Below are positions 26,120-35,263 of a DNA stretch of 64,000 bases, in pieces. Source of the stretch: Fratercula arctica (taxonomy: Eukaryota; Chordata; Aves; Charadriiformes; Alcidae). A program made the position numbers and the translations under genes. The notes under the pieces are model-generated. The model searched no databases. It was not told where the DNA came from and worked only from the letters and a program-made list of their open reading frames with translations. Position 1 is the first letter of the stretch, and each line of letters opens with the position of its first letter. The stretch spans positions 62,001 to 126,000 of the forward strand of contig CANTUZ010000021.1 of the NCBI GenBank assembly GCA_947846985.1, in the 5' to 3' direction.

Positions 26120-26767
26120 GTGGTCCTACGATTTGGCTCAGCGGCTAAAAGTGGGGGAGGAATTGCAAACGCAGGAGACGCTGCGCTTGTCCTTGCCAGA
26201 GGAATAATAGTTACTTGGCGAACTGTATACACTGCCATACAAACAATGCATCCTGCAGAGCAAGCCCTGCAAGGGGTTGCTAGAGGGGCACCACAAGCTC
26301 CCCCAAAGGAACCTCAGTCTTTTGAAATGACACCCCCAGTTGCAGACCCTCAGCCTAAATATGCTCAAATTCCCAATTCTGAAAAACATTACCAAAAACA
26401 GAATTCAGGAGGTGAAGAGCCAGAAGATCCCTTTGATCCTGGCCCAATAAATCCAGAGACTGAACCTGATTTATGTCCACCTTTAACCCCAATTAAAGCT
26501 ATGGCTGCCTCTGCTACAACTGCGGAGGAGATTTTACAGCAACAGAGACGAAAGTTGTTATCGCGTTCCTCCATTCTTAAAACTCCTCCATTTGCGCCAG
26601 GTATCACGTCTGTTCCTCCTTCTCAACCGCTTATGCGTGCGCAGCTGGAATCAGGGTATTGCAGTGTATTTTCAGAATGTCGGGGGAGAAGGACGGAGCC
26701 GGAGCCGCTTTGCTCCCACCGCCGTCCGCCTCACCCCCTCCCCTTCCCAGCCCTCTCCCTGAGATAG
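26120..26767 (+). pseudogene. Second gag-like coding remnant inside the provirus
   Basis: This frame is open for 215 codons. It contains an Ala/Gly-rich start, then a charged, proline-rich stretch (EEPEDPFDPG, PPLTPIKAM) ending near a helical EEILQQQRRKL segment. Composition resembles a Gag linker region, but I cannot assign it to a named domain. It has no clear homology to the gag remnant just upstream. With the Env remnant that follows, it may belong to a second element nested in the first. The last 40 or so residues become arginine/proline-rich and are probably not coding. Alternatives are an Env surface-subunit remnant or chance. Confidence 0.4.
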
Positions 26768-27256
26768 AAGTGGTGTTTTTGTATGTCTGCTGTGTAAATG
26801 TGTGTGGGCGCCAATTTATATCTGCTGATCAGCATCTGTGCTACTGTTTGTTTGTTGCTGTGTGCAGTGTCATTTGGTGACTCCGCTTGAGCAGGTGTTC
26901 TGCCCGGTGTGGTACTGTTCTCGTACATGACTAGGGCTGACACACTGTCAAGCGAAGAAGTTTGTATATACACAATGTTCAGATGTAAGGCGAGTGCACC
27001 CCAGGTAGATAGACCATGATGGGCCGTAGAACCGATGGAAGTCCTGAAATATTGGGGGAGTTTTCGCCAGCCGACATGCTTACGCTCTCGGGAACGGCTT
27101 ACCCATGCAGGGCGTATGACTGGTTGTTTGCCTATAAGATCATGGTTGATTGGGAAAAGGAGTTAAGCCAAAATCTATAGGATGCTCTGTAGGAAAATGA
27201 GAAACTTAAGGGTGAGCTCTTGTTGCAAGGCAGACTTTTATGTCAGCCGTAAGAGA
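26768..27256 (+). other. Proviral interior without recognisable gene
   Basis: Short interrupted frames only. The stretch is AT-moderate and is assumed to be retroviral because it lies between gag-like and Env-like remnants. No protease or reverse transcriptase catalytic motif was found here on either strand. Confidence 0.4.
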
Positions 27257-27259
27257 TGG

Positions 27260-27314
27260 GGAAAAAAAAAAAAAAAGAAAAAAAAAGAAAAAAAAAGAAA
27301 AAAAAGAAAAAAAA
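27260..27314 (+). repeat. Adenine-rich microsatellite (GA-run)
   Basis: Runs of 6-15 adenines are separated by single G residues with an irregular period of about 9-10. It may derive from a polypurine tract or an old poly(A) tail. The long frame that runs through it (Lys-rich) is an artefact of this composition. Confidence 0.85.
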
Positions 27315-27818
27315 CCCAAAGGGAACAAAAGTATACTATATGTGCTACGAGGAAGTGTCAGAAAAAGAGAAATAGGACACCTGATTCAAGCAGTACTATA
27401 GAGATATGTTTTGGGGTGTTTTTTTTCCTATATGTATATATGTTATTGCACGCCTTTGTAAATTACTCTGTGTTATACTCTGTGAGACTAAATGAACCCC
27501 AGCAGAAGCGGTCTCTTGAGCGGGGGGGGTGGAATATGGGAAAGCAATGGAAGATCAGCAAGGAGGATTGTAAATATGCTCAAGGGACTCGCACCTGGGT
27601 GCTGGAAAACACATATATCACACTAACTGTTGTTCAGTTTTGGGTGCTTGCAAGAAAAACACATAGATGACATAAGTCTGTAATGGACTCAAGGACACCT
27701 TATCTAGCTGCCTGAGAATCTTGGCCTGTTGTGGAAGAAGATCAAAGCACAGTACCAGCAAGAACAGGGAGTCCGCATGTGCTCTTGCTAACAAGGACTC
27801 TTTTGCTGCCAAGAATTC
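27315..27818 (+). other. Proviral interior, sequence family also present at window end
   Basis: No protein family recognised. Bases 27537-27651 are about 85% identical by eye to 63884-64000 (TGGGAAAGCAA…GGGTGCTTGC), showing that this is a dispersed retroviral sequence. Since it lies upstream of the Env TM remnant it may be an Env surface-subunit or pre-env segment. Confidence 0.5.
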
Positions 27819-28319
27819 TTGATAACAAAGACTCTCGCTGCCAGGGATAAATTTAGCAATGCTACTAGTACAGCTGTTTCTGAGTTATTGCTAGATGTAG
27901 ATAGTATTCAACATGCAATGCTGCAAAACAGAGCTGCTATTGATTTTTTGCTTTTAGCTCACGGACACAGTTGTCAAGATTTTAAAGGACTGTGTTGTAT
28001 GAATCTAAGTGACCGCTCCATGCCCAGTTGCAAGAACTGCACCGACAGCCAGCAACTTGTAGAGACCACTGGGTGAAATCTCTTTGCTGGATGGACTTGG
28101 GGGTGGGGTTGGTTGAAGGAAATTATACTCATTGCCTGTGTGGAAGGAATCTGTCTGTTATGTTTAGTATGCTATTTGCTATGTTTAATAAGCATTATAC
28201 GATCAGTTGCAGATGTCGCTTTGCATCATACCCTTGTACGAGTTATAAACTATGATTGTGTCCCAACTATGGGCCACGGGGTGGCATTTGTAAAGGATAA
28301 TAGAGGATGGTTCGAGTGA
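27819..28319 (+). pseudogene. Env transmembrane-subunit (TM) remnant, avian-leukosis-like
   Basis: TM mediates membrane fusion in intact viruses. The frame contains [16 protein letters not shown], the conserved heptad/immunosuppressive-type segment, followed by the covalent-linkage cysteine motif CX6CC (C codons at 27972, 27993 and 27996) and CCMNLSD. This combination is known from alpharetrovirus and gammaretrovirus-type Env. An in-frame TGA at 28074-28076 interrupts it. In the same frame downstream there is a Trp-rich stretch and a long hydrophobic segment (about 28116-28205) that would be the membrane anchor, ending at a stop at 28317-28319. No surface subunit is recognisable upstream. This block sits 5' of the pol remnant, the reverse of the normal retroviral order. 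Confidence 0.8.
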
Positions 28320-28361
28320 GACACGACAGAGAATTACTAGTTGAACCAAACCCAGTATACA

Positions 28362-28700
28362 TGTAGGGAAAAAGGGACTCAGTACTGTTGCTGAAAAACT
28401 ATATCTGTATCCATGAGAACCTAACTTTCAAAGAAGAAGATAACAAGAAGGGAGTACAAGGTAGTCAGGTATCAGACATCCGCAGTTAGCAAAGCTGGAT
28501 CATGAGTCTGGTGAGGCTCGCGGCATGCGCTGGCCACGCATGCAGTGACCCTAGCCTGTACTTTTCCACTCAGTCCAGGGCAGGATATAAGGGGGCTGTC
28601 TCGGGTCGGAGAGAGGGGGTTAGACATGAGCGCACTTTGAAGATACAGGGGACGCCCTGAAGTGCTGTGTCTGCCCGCCCCCCCTCCCTGGTAGGTTCCA
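28362..28700 (+). mobile_element. Possible 3' LTR of a nested second retrovirus
   Basis: Just after the Env stop there is a purine-rich tract (GGGAAAAAGGGA near 28366) and then about 200 bp with no frame. A TATA-like GGATATAAGGG follows at 28583-28593, then a GC-rich stretch like R/U5. That layout (Env end, polypurine tract, U3, TATA) would be expected for the 3' LTR of the element that donated the Env remnant. No second copy is present in the window to prove it, and the boundaries are guesses. Confidence 0.3.
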
Positions 28701-28715
28701 CGTTCATTAACCCCA

Positions 28716-29474
28716 ACAGCTCAGAAGGCATTACAGCACATTGTATATTTGTTTATGATACATCAAAAATTTCAACCTTACGCCCTGATAGGACAGTGGG
28801 ATGATACACTCGCAAAGAGCCTGACTGCATTAGAGTGGGTATTTTTGCCACATATCTTTTCAAAACCAGTAACTATGATGATTGAAATGTTAGCATGATT
28901 GATTTTGCAGGGTCATTTGCGCTGTCAGCAGCTGGCTCCTCTGCCATCATTTGCGGGGATTACCCTGCGAGGGCTTACACCTGATGAACTTTGGCAATCC
29001 GATGTTATGCACATTATAGAATTTGGACATTTGTGCTATGTACATGTTTCAATTGATCTGTTTTCTCACCTTGTTGTAGCTAGTGCTCATATAGGAGAGA
29101 AGGCTCGTGATGTTATTCGACATTAGTTGCAATGCATTGCAGTCATGGGAGTACCAAAAACTGTAAAAACTGATAACAGACCAGCTTATGTGTTTGCTAA
29201 AATACAGGCCTCTTTACAGACAAGGGGTATCAAACATGTCACCGGTATTCCTCATTCCCCAACTGGGCAAGAAATTCTGAAACGTATTCATCATACCTTA
29301 AAAACCATGCTTGATAAACAAAAAAGGGGGAATCCTGTTGGTATGACACCTCAAGAGCAATTGTATAAAGTAACTTATGTTTTAAATTTTCTACACATGT
29401 CATCTTTGTCATCCAATCCTTGTCATGTGCTGTATTTTAGGCTGCTTACAGAAAATAGTGCAAAAAATGATTAA
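28716..29474 (+). pseudogene. Degenerate pol remnant: RT connection/RNase H edge and integrase
   Basis: One reading frame runs through the interval, broken by TGA at 28896-28898 and TAG at 29124-29126. The first part (ALEWVFLPHIFSK) resembles the connection region after reverse transcriptase. It passes abruptly to RCQQLAPLPSF, the tail of the integrase zinc-binding domain, so most of RNase H and the integrase N-terminus are deleted. The catalytic core follows: first Asp in LWQSDVMHI (29001-29003) and second Asp in VKTDNRPAY (29172-29174). At the third acidic position the motif reads GQEILKRIHHTLK, with Lys (29280-29282) where the family has Glu. No RT YxDD motif is present. The gene cannot make a working enzyme. 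Confidence 0.85.
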
Positions 29475-29512
29475 TCAAGCTTTCTGTTGCATAAAAAATA
29501 AAAAAGGGGGAA

Positions 29513-29841
29513 TTGTGGAGATAGAGAGTAGCTGGCATTGGCTTACAGGACTGCTCAAAGGATGGGGAATCACAGGCTGGGTTGCGTCCCTTTTAAAGAT
29601 AGGTGTAATGATTTTGATCATGGTATTTGTTGTGTTGTTAATTGTTCCTTGTCTGTTCTATTGTTTGCAAAGAGGCTTGGAGCGCATGGTAAGAAAAATA
29701 TGGTTTAATCAAGTAATGCTTGCAACTGAAGAGTCTTGGAGTGTTCAAAAACAAAAAGGGGGATCTGTGGAAGGATTTCTAATACAACGAGGTCACCCTA
29801 TGAACACTCCAAGCACTGAGGAGTTGGTAGCAGCTGTGTAG
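29513..29841 (+). pseudogene. Second Env membrane anchor and cytoplasmic tail, ending in the 3' LTR
   Basis: The frame encodes SWHWLTGLLKGWGITGWV, then a strongly hydrophobic membrane span (about 29605-29670, IGVMILIMVFVVLLIVPCLF), then a basic tail (RMVRKIW). This is the usual layout at the C-terminus of a retroviral TM protein. It stays open through the polypurine tract and into the LTR, ending at 29839-29841, about 75 bp inside U3. It is not a copy of the anchor at 28116-28205, so two different Env tails are present in one provirus. The rest of this env (surface subunit and TM ectodomain) is missing. It lies in the normal position, directly before the 3' LTR. Confidence 0.7.
29751..29763 (+). 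promoter_or_regulatory. Polypurine tract before the 3' LTR
   Basis: ACAAAAAGGGGGA ends two bases before the LTR start at 29766 and would prime plus-strand DNA synthesis. A similar tract (AAAAAAGGGGGAATTGTGGAG) occurs near 29500, just after the pol remnant, and may mark an older junction. Confidence 0.8.
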
Positions 29842-30138
29842 GCCTGCCTTGACATGAGTTTAAGAAAGGTTACTGTCGGACATGAGATAAGGAGGTGCTG
29901 ACCAGAAAGAAGTGTAACAAAGGAATTGAAAACATCATATGTCAAGAAAGGTTGATCAATGACAAGAAAGAATTAAGCGCGTGGACAGCTCGTGAGGATA
30001 ACATGCAGCCAATTAGTAGGAGTTAGAGCGCGTGAACAGAAATCATAATACTATAAATGTAACACTTAGGTTGAATAAAGTGGCATTAACCTGATCACAT
30101 TGGTCTGCATGTTATTGCTCAAGCCTTCCGCGTCAACA
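29766..30138 (+). mobile_element. 3' LTR of endogenous retrovirus (373 bp)
   Basis: Same length as the 5' LTR, with about 8 substitutions. It has TATAAA at 30052-30057, intact here but altered in the 5' copy, AATAAA at 30074-30079, and the terminal GCGTCAACA. The downstream flank GGTGGATGCTTGGGC is ordinary 179-bp satellite, with the first six bases forming the target duplication. Six of the eight differences are transitions at or next to CpG/TpG-like positions or simple A/G changes, consistent with neutral decay. Confidence 0.95.
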
Positions 30139-33100
30139 GGTGGATGCTTGGGCATGGCAGCAATCTTGGGACGTTTGCTATTTTTGAGGCCAAACGTGGA
30201 ATAAGTGAGAAAGGCTGGTTTTGAGGCTGAAGGTGCCAGGAAAGGCTGGAGAGCAAAGCTCTGGTGGGCGATGGAAGCGGTTCCCAGAGAGCTTTAAACC
30301 AAGCCATGGTTTTCCCTGGTGGCTGCTTGGGCATGGCAGCAATCTTGGGACATTTGCTGTTTTTGAGACTGGCCATGGCTGAGTGACAAAGGCTGCTTTT
30401 GAGGCTGAAGGCACCAGGAAAGCACGGAGAGCCAAGCTCTGATGGACGATGGAAGCGGTTCCCAGAGAGCTTTAAAACAAGCCACGGTTCTCCCTGGTGG
30501 CTGCTTGGGCATGGCAGCAATCTCCAGACATATGGTAATTTTTGAGGCCTGCCCTGGTGCGAATGAGAAAGGCTGTTTTTGAAGCTGAAGGTGCCAGGAA
30601 AGCCCAGAGCAACAAGGTCTGTGGGGCTATGCAAGCAATTCCCAGAGAGCTTTAAAACAAGCCATGGTATTCCCTCGCGGCTGCTTGGGCGTGGCAGCAA
30701 TCTTGGGACGTTTACTGTTTTTGAGACTGGCCATGGCTGAGTGACAAAGGCTGCTTTTGAGGCTGAAGGCACCAGGAAAGCACGGAGAGCCAAGCTCTGA
30801 TGGACGATGGAAGCAGTTCCCAAAGAGCTTTAAAAGAAGCCATGGTTTCCCCTCGTGGCCGCTTGGGTGTGACAGCAATCTTGGGACGTTTGCTATTGTT
30901 GAAGGGGGGCCTGGAATAAGTGAGAAAGGCTGCTTTTGAGGCTAAAGGCACCAGGAAAGCACGGAGAGCCAAGCTCTGATGGACGATGGAAGCGGTTCCG
31001 AGAGAGCTTTAAAAGAAGCCCCACTTTTCCCTGGTGGCTGCTTGGGCGTGGCAGCAATCTTGGGACGTTTGCTTTTTTGAGGCCCGTCCTGGAACAAGTG
31101 AGAAAGGCTGGTTTTGAGGCTGAATGTGGCAGGCCAGCCTGGATCTCCAAGCTCTGGTACGTGATAGAACCGCTTCCCAGAGAGCTTTAAAACAAGACAG
31201 AGTTTCCCCTCGTGGCTGCTTGGGCATGGCAGCAGTCTTGGGACGTTCGCTATTTTTAAGACTTCCATGGGTGAGTGACAAAGGTTGCTTTTCAGGCTGA
31301 AGCTGCCAGGCAAGTCTGGATCTCCAAGATCTGATGGACGATGGAAGTGGTTCCCAGAGAGCTTTAAAACAAGCCATGGTATTCCCTGGTGGCTGCTTGG
31401 GCGTGGCAGCAATCTTGGGACGTTTGCTATTTTTGAGGCCAATCGTGGAATAAGTGAGAAACGTTGGTTTTGAGGCTGAAGGCGCCAGGAAAGCCTGGAG
31501 AGCAAAGCTCTGGTAGGCAATGGAAGCGGTTCCCAGAGAGCTTTAAAACAAGCCCCAGTTTTCCCTGATGGCTGCTTGGGCGTGGCAGCAATCTTGGGAC
31601 GTTTGCTATTGTTGAGACTGGCTGTGGGGCGAGTGAGAAAGGCTGGTTTTGAACCTGAAGTTACCAGGAAAGCCCAGAGCCCCAAGCTCTATGAGGCAAT
31701 GCAAGCGGTTCCCAGAGAGCCTTACAACAAGCCACGGTTCTCCCTCGTGGCTGCTTGGGCGTGGCAGCAGTCTTGGGACGTTTGCTATTGTTGACGGGGG
31801 CCCTGGAATAAGTGAGAAAGGCTGGTTTTGAGGCTGAAGGCACCAGGAAAGCACGGAGAGCCAAGCTCTGATGGACGATGGAAGCGGTTCCCAGAGAGCT
31901 TTAAAACAAGCCCCAGTTTTCCCTGGTGGCTGCTTGGGCGTGGCAGCCATCTCCAGACATATGGTAATTTTTGAGGCCTGCCCTGGTGCGAACGAGAAAG
32001 GCTGTTTTTGAAGCTGAAGGTGCCAGGAAAGCCCAGAGCTACAAGGTCTGTGGCGCTATGCAAGCAATTGCCAGAGAGGTTTAAAAGAAGCCACGGTTTC
32101 CCCTGGTGGCTGCTTGGGCGTGGCAGCAATCTTGGGACGTTTGCTATTTTTGAGGCCAGCCCTGGAACAAGTGAGAAAGGCTGGTTTTGAGGCTGAATGT
32201 GGCAGGCCAGCCTGGAGAGCAAAGCTCTGGTGGGCAATGGAAGCGGTTCCCAGAGAGCTTTAAAACAAGCCACGGTATTCTCTCGTGGCTGCTTGGGAGT
32301 GGCAGCAATCTTGGGACGTTTGCTATTTTTGAGGCCGGCCCTGGAACAAGTGAGAAAGGCTGGTTTTGAGGCTGAAGGCGCCAGGAAACCCTGGAGAGCA
32401 AAGCTCTGGTGGGCGATTGAAGCAGTTCCGAGAGAGCTTCAAAACAAGCCATGGTTTCCCCTTGTGGCTGCTTGGGCGTGGCAGCAGTCCAGGGATGTTT
32501 GCTATTTTGGAGGCTGGCCCTAGGGCGAATGAGAAAGGCTGTTTTTGAGCCTGAAGGTGCCAGGCAAGCCTCGCTCTCCAAGCTCTGGTGGGCGATGCAA
32601 GCGGTTTCCAGGGAGCTTTAAAAGAAGCCACGGTATTCCCTGGTGGCTGCTTGGGCGTGGCAGCAATCTTGGGACGTTTGCTATTTTTGAGACTTCCATG
32701 GGTGAGTGACAAAGGCTGCTTTTCAGGCTGAAGGTGCCAGGCAAGCCTGGACCTCCAAGCTCTGGTGGGCAATGGAAGCGCTTCTAAGGGAGCTTTAAAA
32801 GAAGCCACGGTTTTCCCTGGTGGCTGCTTGGGCGTGGCAGCAATCTTGGGACGTTTGCTGTTTTTGAGACTGGCCATGGCTGAGTGACAAAGGCTGCTTT
32901 TGAGGCTGAAGGCACCAGGAAAGCACAGAGAGCCAAAAGAAGCCCCAGTTTTCCCTCGTGGCTGCTTGGGCGTGGCAGCCATCTCCAGACATATGGTAAT
33001 TTTTGAGGCCTGTCGTGGTGCGAATGAGAAAGGCTGTTTTTGAAGCTGAAGGTGCCAGGAAAGCCCAGAGCAACAAGGTCTGTGGGGCTATGCAAGCAAT

Positions 33101-33676
33101 TGCCAGAGAGCTTTACAACAAGCCACGGTTTCCCCTGGTGGCTGCTTGGGCGTGGCAGCAATCTTGGGACATTTGCTGTTTTTGAGACTGGCCATGGCTG
33201 AGTGACAAAGGCTGCTTTTGAGGCTGAAGGCACCAGGGAAGCCTGGATCTCCAAGCTGTGGGGGGCAATGCAAGCAATTCCCAGAGAGCTTTAAAACAAG
33301 CCAGGGTTCTCCATCGTGGCTGCTTGGGCGTGGCAGCAATCTTGGGACGTTTGCTGTTTTTGAGGCCGGCCCTGGAATAAGTGAGAAAGGCTGCTTTTGA
33401 GGCTGAAGGCACCAGGAAAGCACGGAGAGCCAAGCTCTGATGGACGATGGAAGCGGTTCCCAGAGAGCTTTAAAACAAGCCCCAGTTTTCCCTGGTGGCT
33501 GCTTGGGCGTGGCAGCCATCTCCAGACATATGGTAATTTTTGAGGCCTGCCCTGGTGCGAATGAGAAAGGCTGTTTTTGAAGCTGAAGGTGCCAGGAAAG
33601 CCCAGAGCAACAAGGTCTGTGGGGCTATGCAAGCAATTGCCAGAGAGCTTTAAAAGAAGCCATGCTTTCCCCTATT
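30139..33676 (+). repeat. 179-bp satellite array, right of provirus (about 20 units)
   Basis: Continuation of the array interrupted at 24296, in the same orientation and with the same degree of divergence. At least four units carry the CATCTCCAGACATATGGTAATTT form together with AACAAGGTCTGTGGGGCTAT (near 30520, 31950, 32985 and 33520). A unit near 31610-31740 has a 203-like right half (GAGCCCCAAGCTCTATGAGG). One unit near 32935 is internally deleted (AGAGAGCCAAAAGAAGCC). The array decays at CCCCTATTGGCATCACAG, where the 33-bp minisatellite begins. Confidence 0.93.
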
Positions 33677-34765
33677 GGCATCACAGAGCAGTTAGATCCC
33701 ACCCTTTGTGACAGCACATGGCAGTCAGAGCCCCCATTTGTGACATCACAGGACAGTCAGACACAAACTTTGTGAAATCACAGGGCAGTCAGAGATCCCC
33801 CCTTTGTGACATGACGTGGCAGTCAGAGCCCACCTTTGTGAAACCACATGACAGTCAGAGACGCGCTTTGGGACATCACAGGGCAATCAGAGACCGCCCT
33901 TTGTGACACCACGGGCAGTCAGAGAACCCCCTTGGTGACATCACAGGGCAGTCAGAACCAACCCTTTGTGACATCACGGGGCAGTCGAAGGCCCCCTTTT
34001 TGACATCAAAGGGCAGTTAGAGCCCGCCCTTGGTGATATCACACGGCAGTCTGAGCCCGCCCTTTGTGAATTCACGGGGCAGTCAGAGCTCGCCCTATCT
34101 GGCATCACAGGGCATTCAGATCACGCTCTTTGTGAGATCATTGCGCGCTCAGATCCCCCTTTGTTACACGACAGGGCAGTCAGATCCCGCCCCTTGTGAC
34201 ACCACGGAGCAGTCACAGCCCGCCCTTGGTGACGTCACAAGGCATTCAGAGCCCGCCCTTGGTGAAACCACAGGGAAATCAGAGCCCGCCCCTTTGTGAC
34301 ACCACAGGGCAGTCAGACCCCGCCCTTTGTGACACCACAGGGCAGTCAGAAACCTCCTTGTGACATCACGGGATAGTCAGAGCCTGCCCTTTGTGACACC
34401 ACGGGTCACTCAGAGCCCCATTTGTGACATCACAGGACAGTCAGAGACAAACTTTGTGAAATCACAGGGCAGTAAGAGATCCCCTCTTTGTGATATGACA
34501 TGACAGTCAGAGATCCCCCCACCTTGGTGACATCACGGGGCAGTCAGAGCCCACCTTGGTGACATGACAGGGCAGTCAGAGCCCCCCTTTGTAGCGTCAC
34601 AGGGTAGTCAGAGACCCCCATTCTGACACAAGGGGGCAGTCAGAGCTGGCCCTTTGTGACATCACAGGCAGTCAGAGCCTGAAACTTGTGACATAATGTG
34701 GCAGTCAGAGACCTCCCTTTTTTGACATCAGAGCGCAGTAGGAGCCTGGCCTTGGTGACATCACA
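33677..34765 (+). repeat. 33-bp minisatellite (about 33 copies)
   Basis: Consensus parts are GGGCAGTCAGAGCCC and GCCCTTTGTGACATCACA, giving a period of about 32-34 bp. Each copy carries a TGACATCA-like core, one base from the cAMP-response element; at 34230-34237 it is a perfect TGACGTCA. Copies vary at many positions. The array runs directly into an assembly gap, so its true length is unknown. The short open frames in it are repeat artefacts. Confidence 0.92.
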
Positions 34766-35263
34766 NNNNNNNNNNNNNNNNNNNNNNNNNNNNNNNNNNN
34801 NNNNNNNNNNNNNNNNNNNNNNNNNNNNNNNNNNNNNNNNNNNNNNNNNNNNNNNNNNNNNNNNNNNNNNNNNNNNNNNNNNNNNNNNNNNNNNNNNNNN
34901 NNNNNNNNNNNNNNNNNNNNNNNNNNNNNNNNNNNNNNNNNNNNNNNNNNNNNNNNNNNNNNNNNNNNNNNNNNNNNNNNNNNNNNNNNNNNNNNNNNNN
35001 NNNNNNNNNNNNNNNNNNNNNNNNNNNNNNNNNNNNNNNNNNNNNNNNNNNNNNNNNNNNNNNNNNNNNNNNNNNNNNNNNNNNNNNNNNNNNNNNNNNN
35101 NNNNNNNNNNNNNNNNNNNNNNNNNNNNNNNNNNNNNNNNNNNNNNNNNNNNNNNNNNNNNNNNNNNNNNNNNNNNNNNNNNNNNNNNNNNNNNNNNNNN
35201 NNNNNNNNNNNNNNNNNNNNNNNNNNNNNNNNNNNNNNNNNNNNNNNNNNNNNNNNNNNNNNN
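34766..35263. other. Assembly gap (498 N)
   Basis: Undetermined bases. The gap separates the 33-bp minisatellite from a 203-bp array in the opposite orientation to arrays 2 and 179, so a second inversion or a scaffold join must lie inside it. Confidence 0.99.

Noticed and set aside
27182..27670. 162-codon frame with a Lys-rich stretch
   Set aside because: The frame is carried through by the adenine-rich microsatellite; no recognised domain, and neighbouring segments are decayed retroviral DNA.
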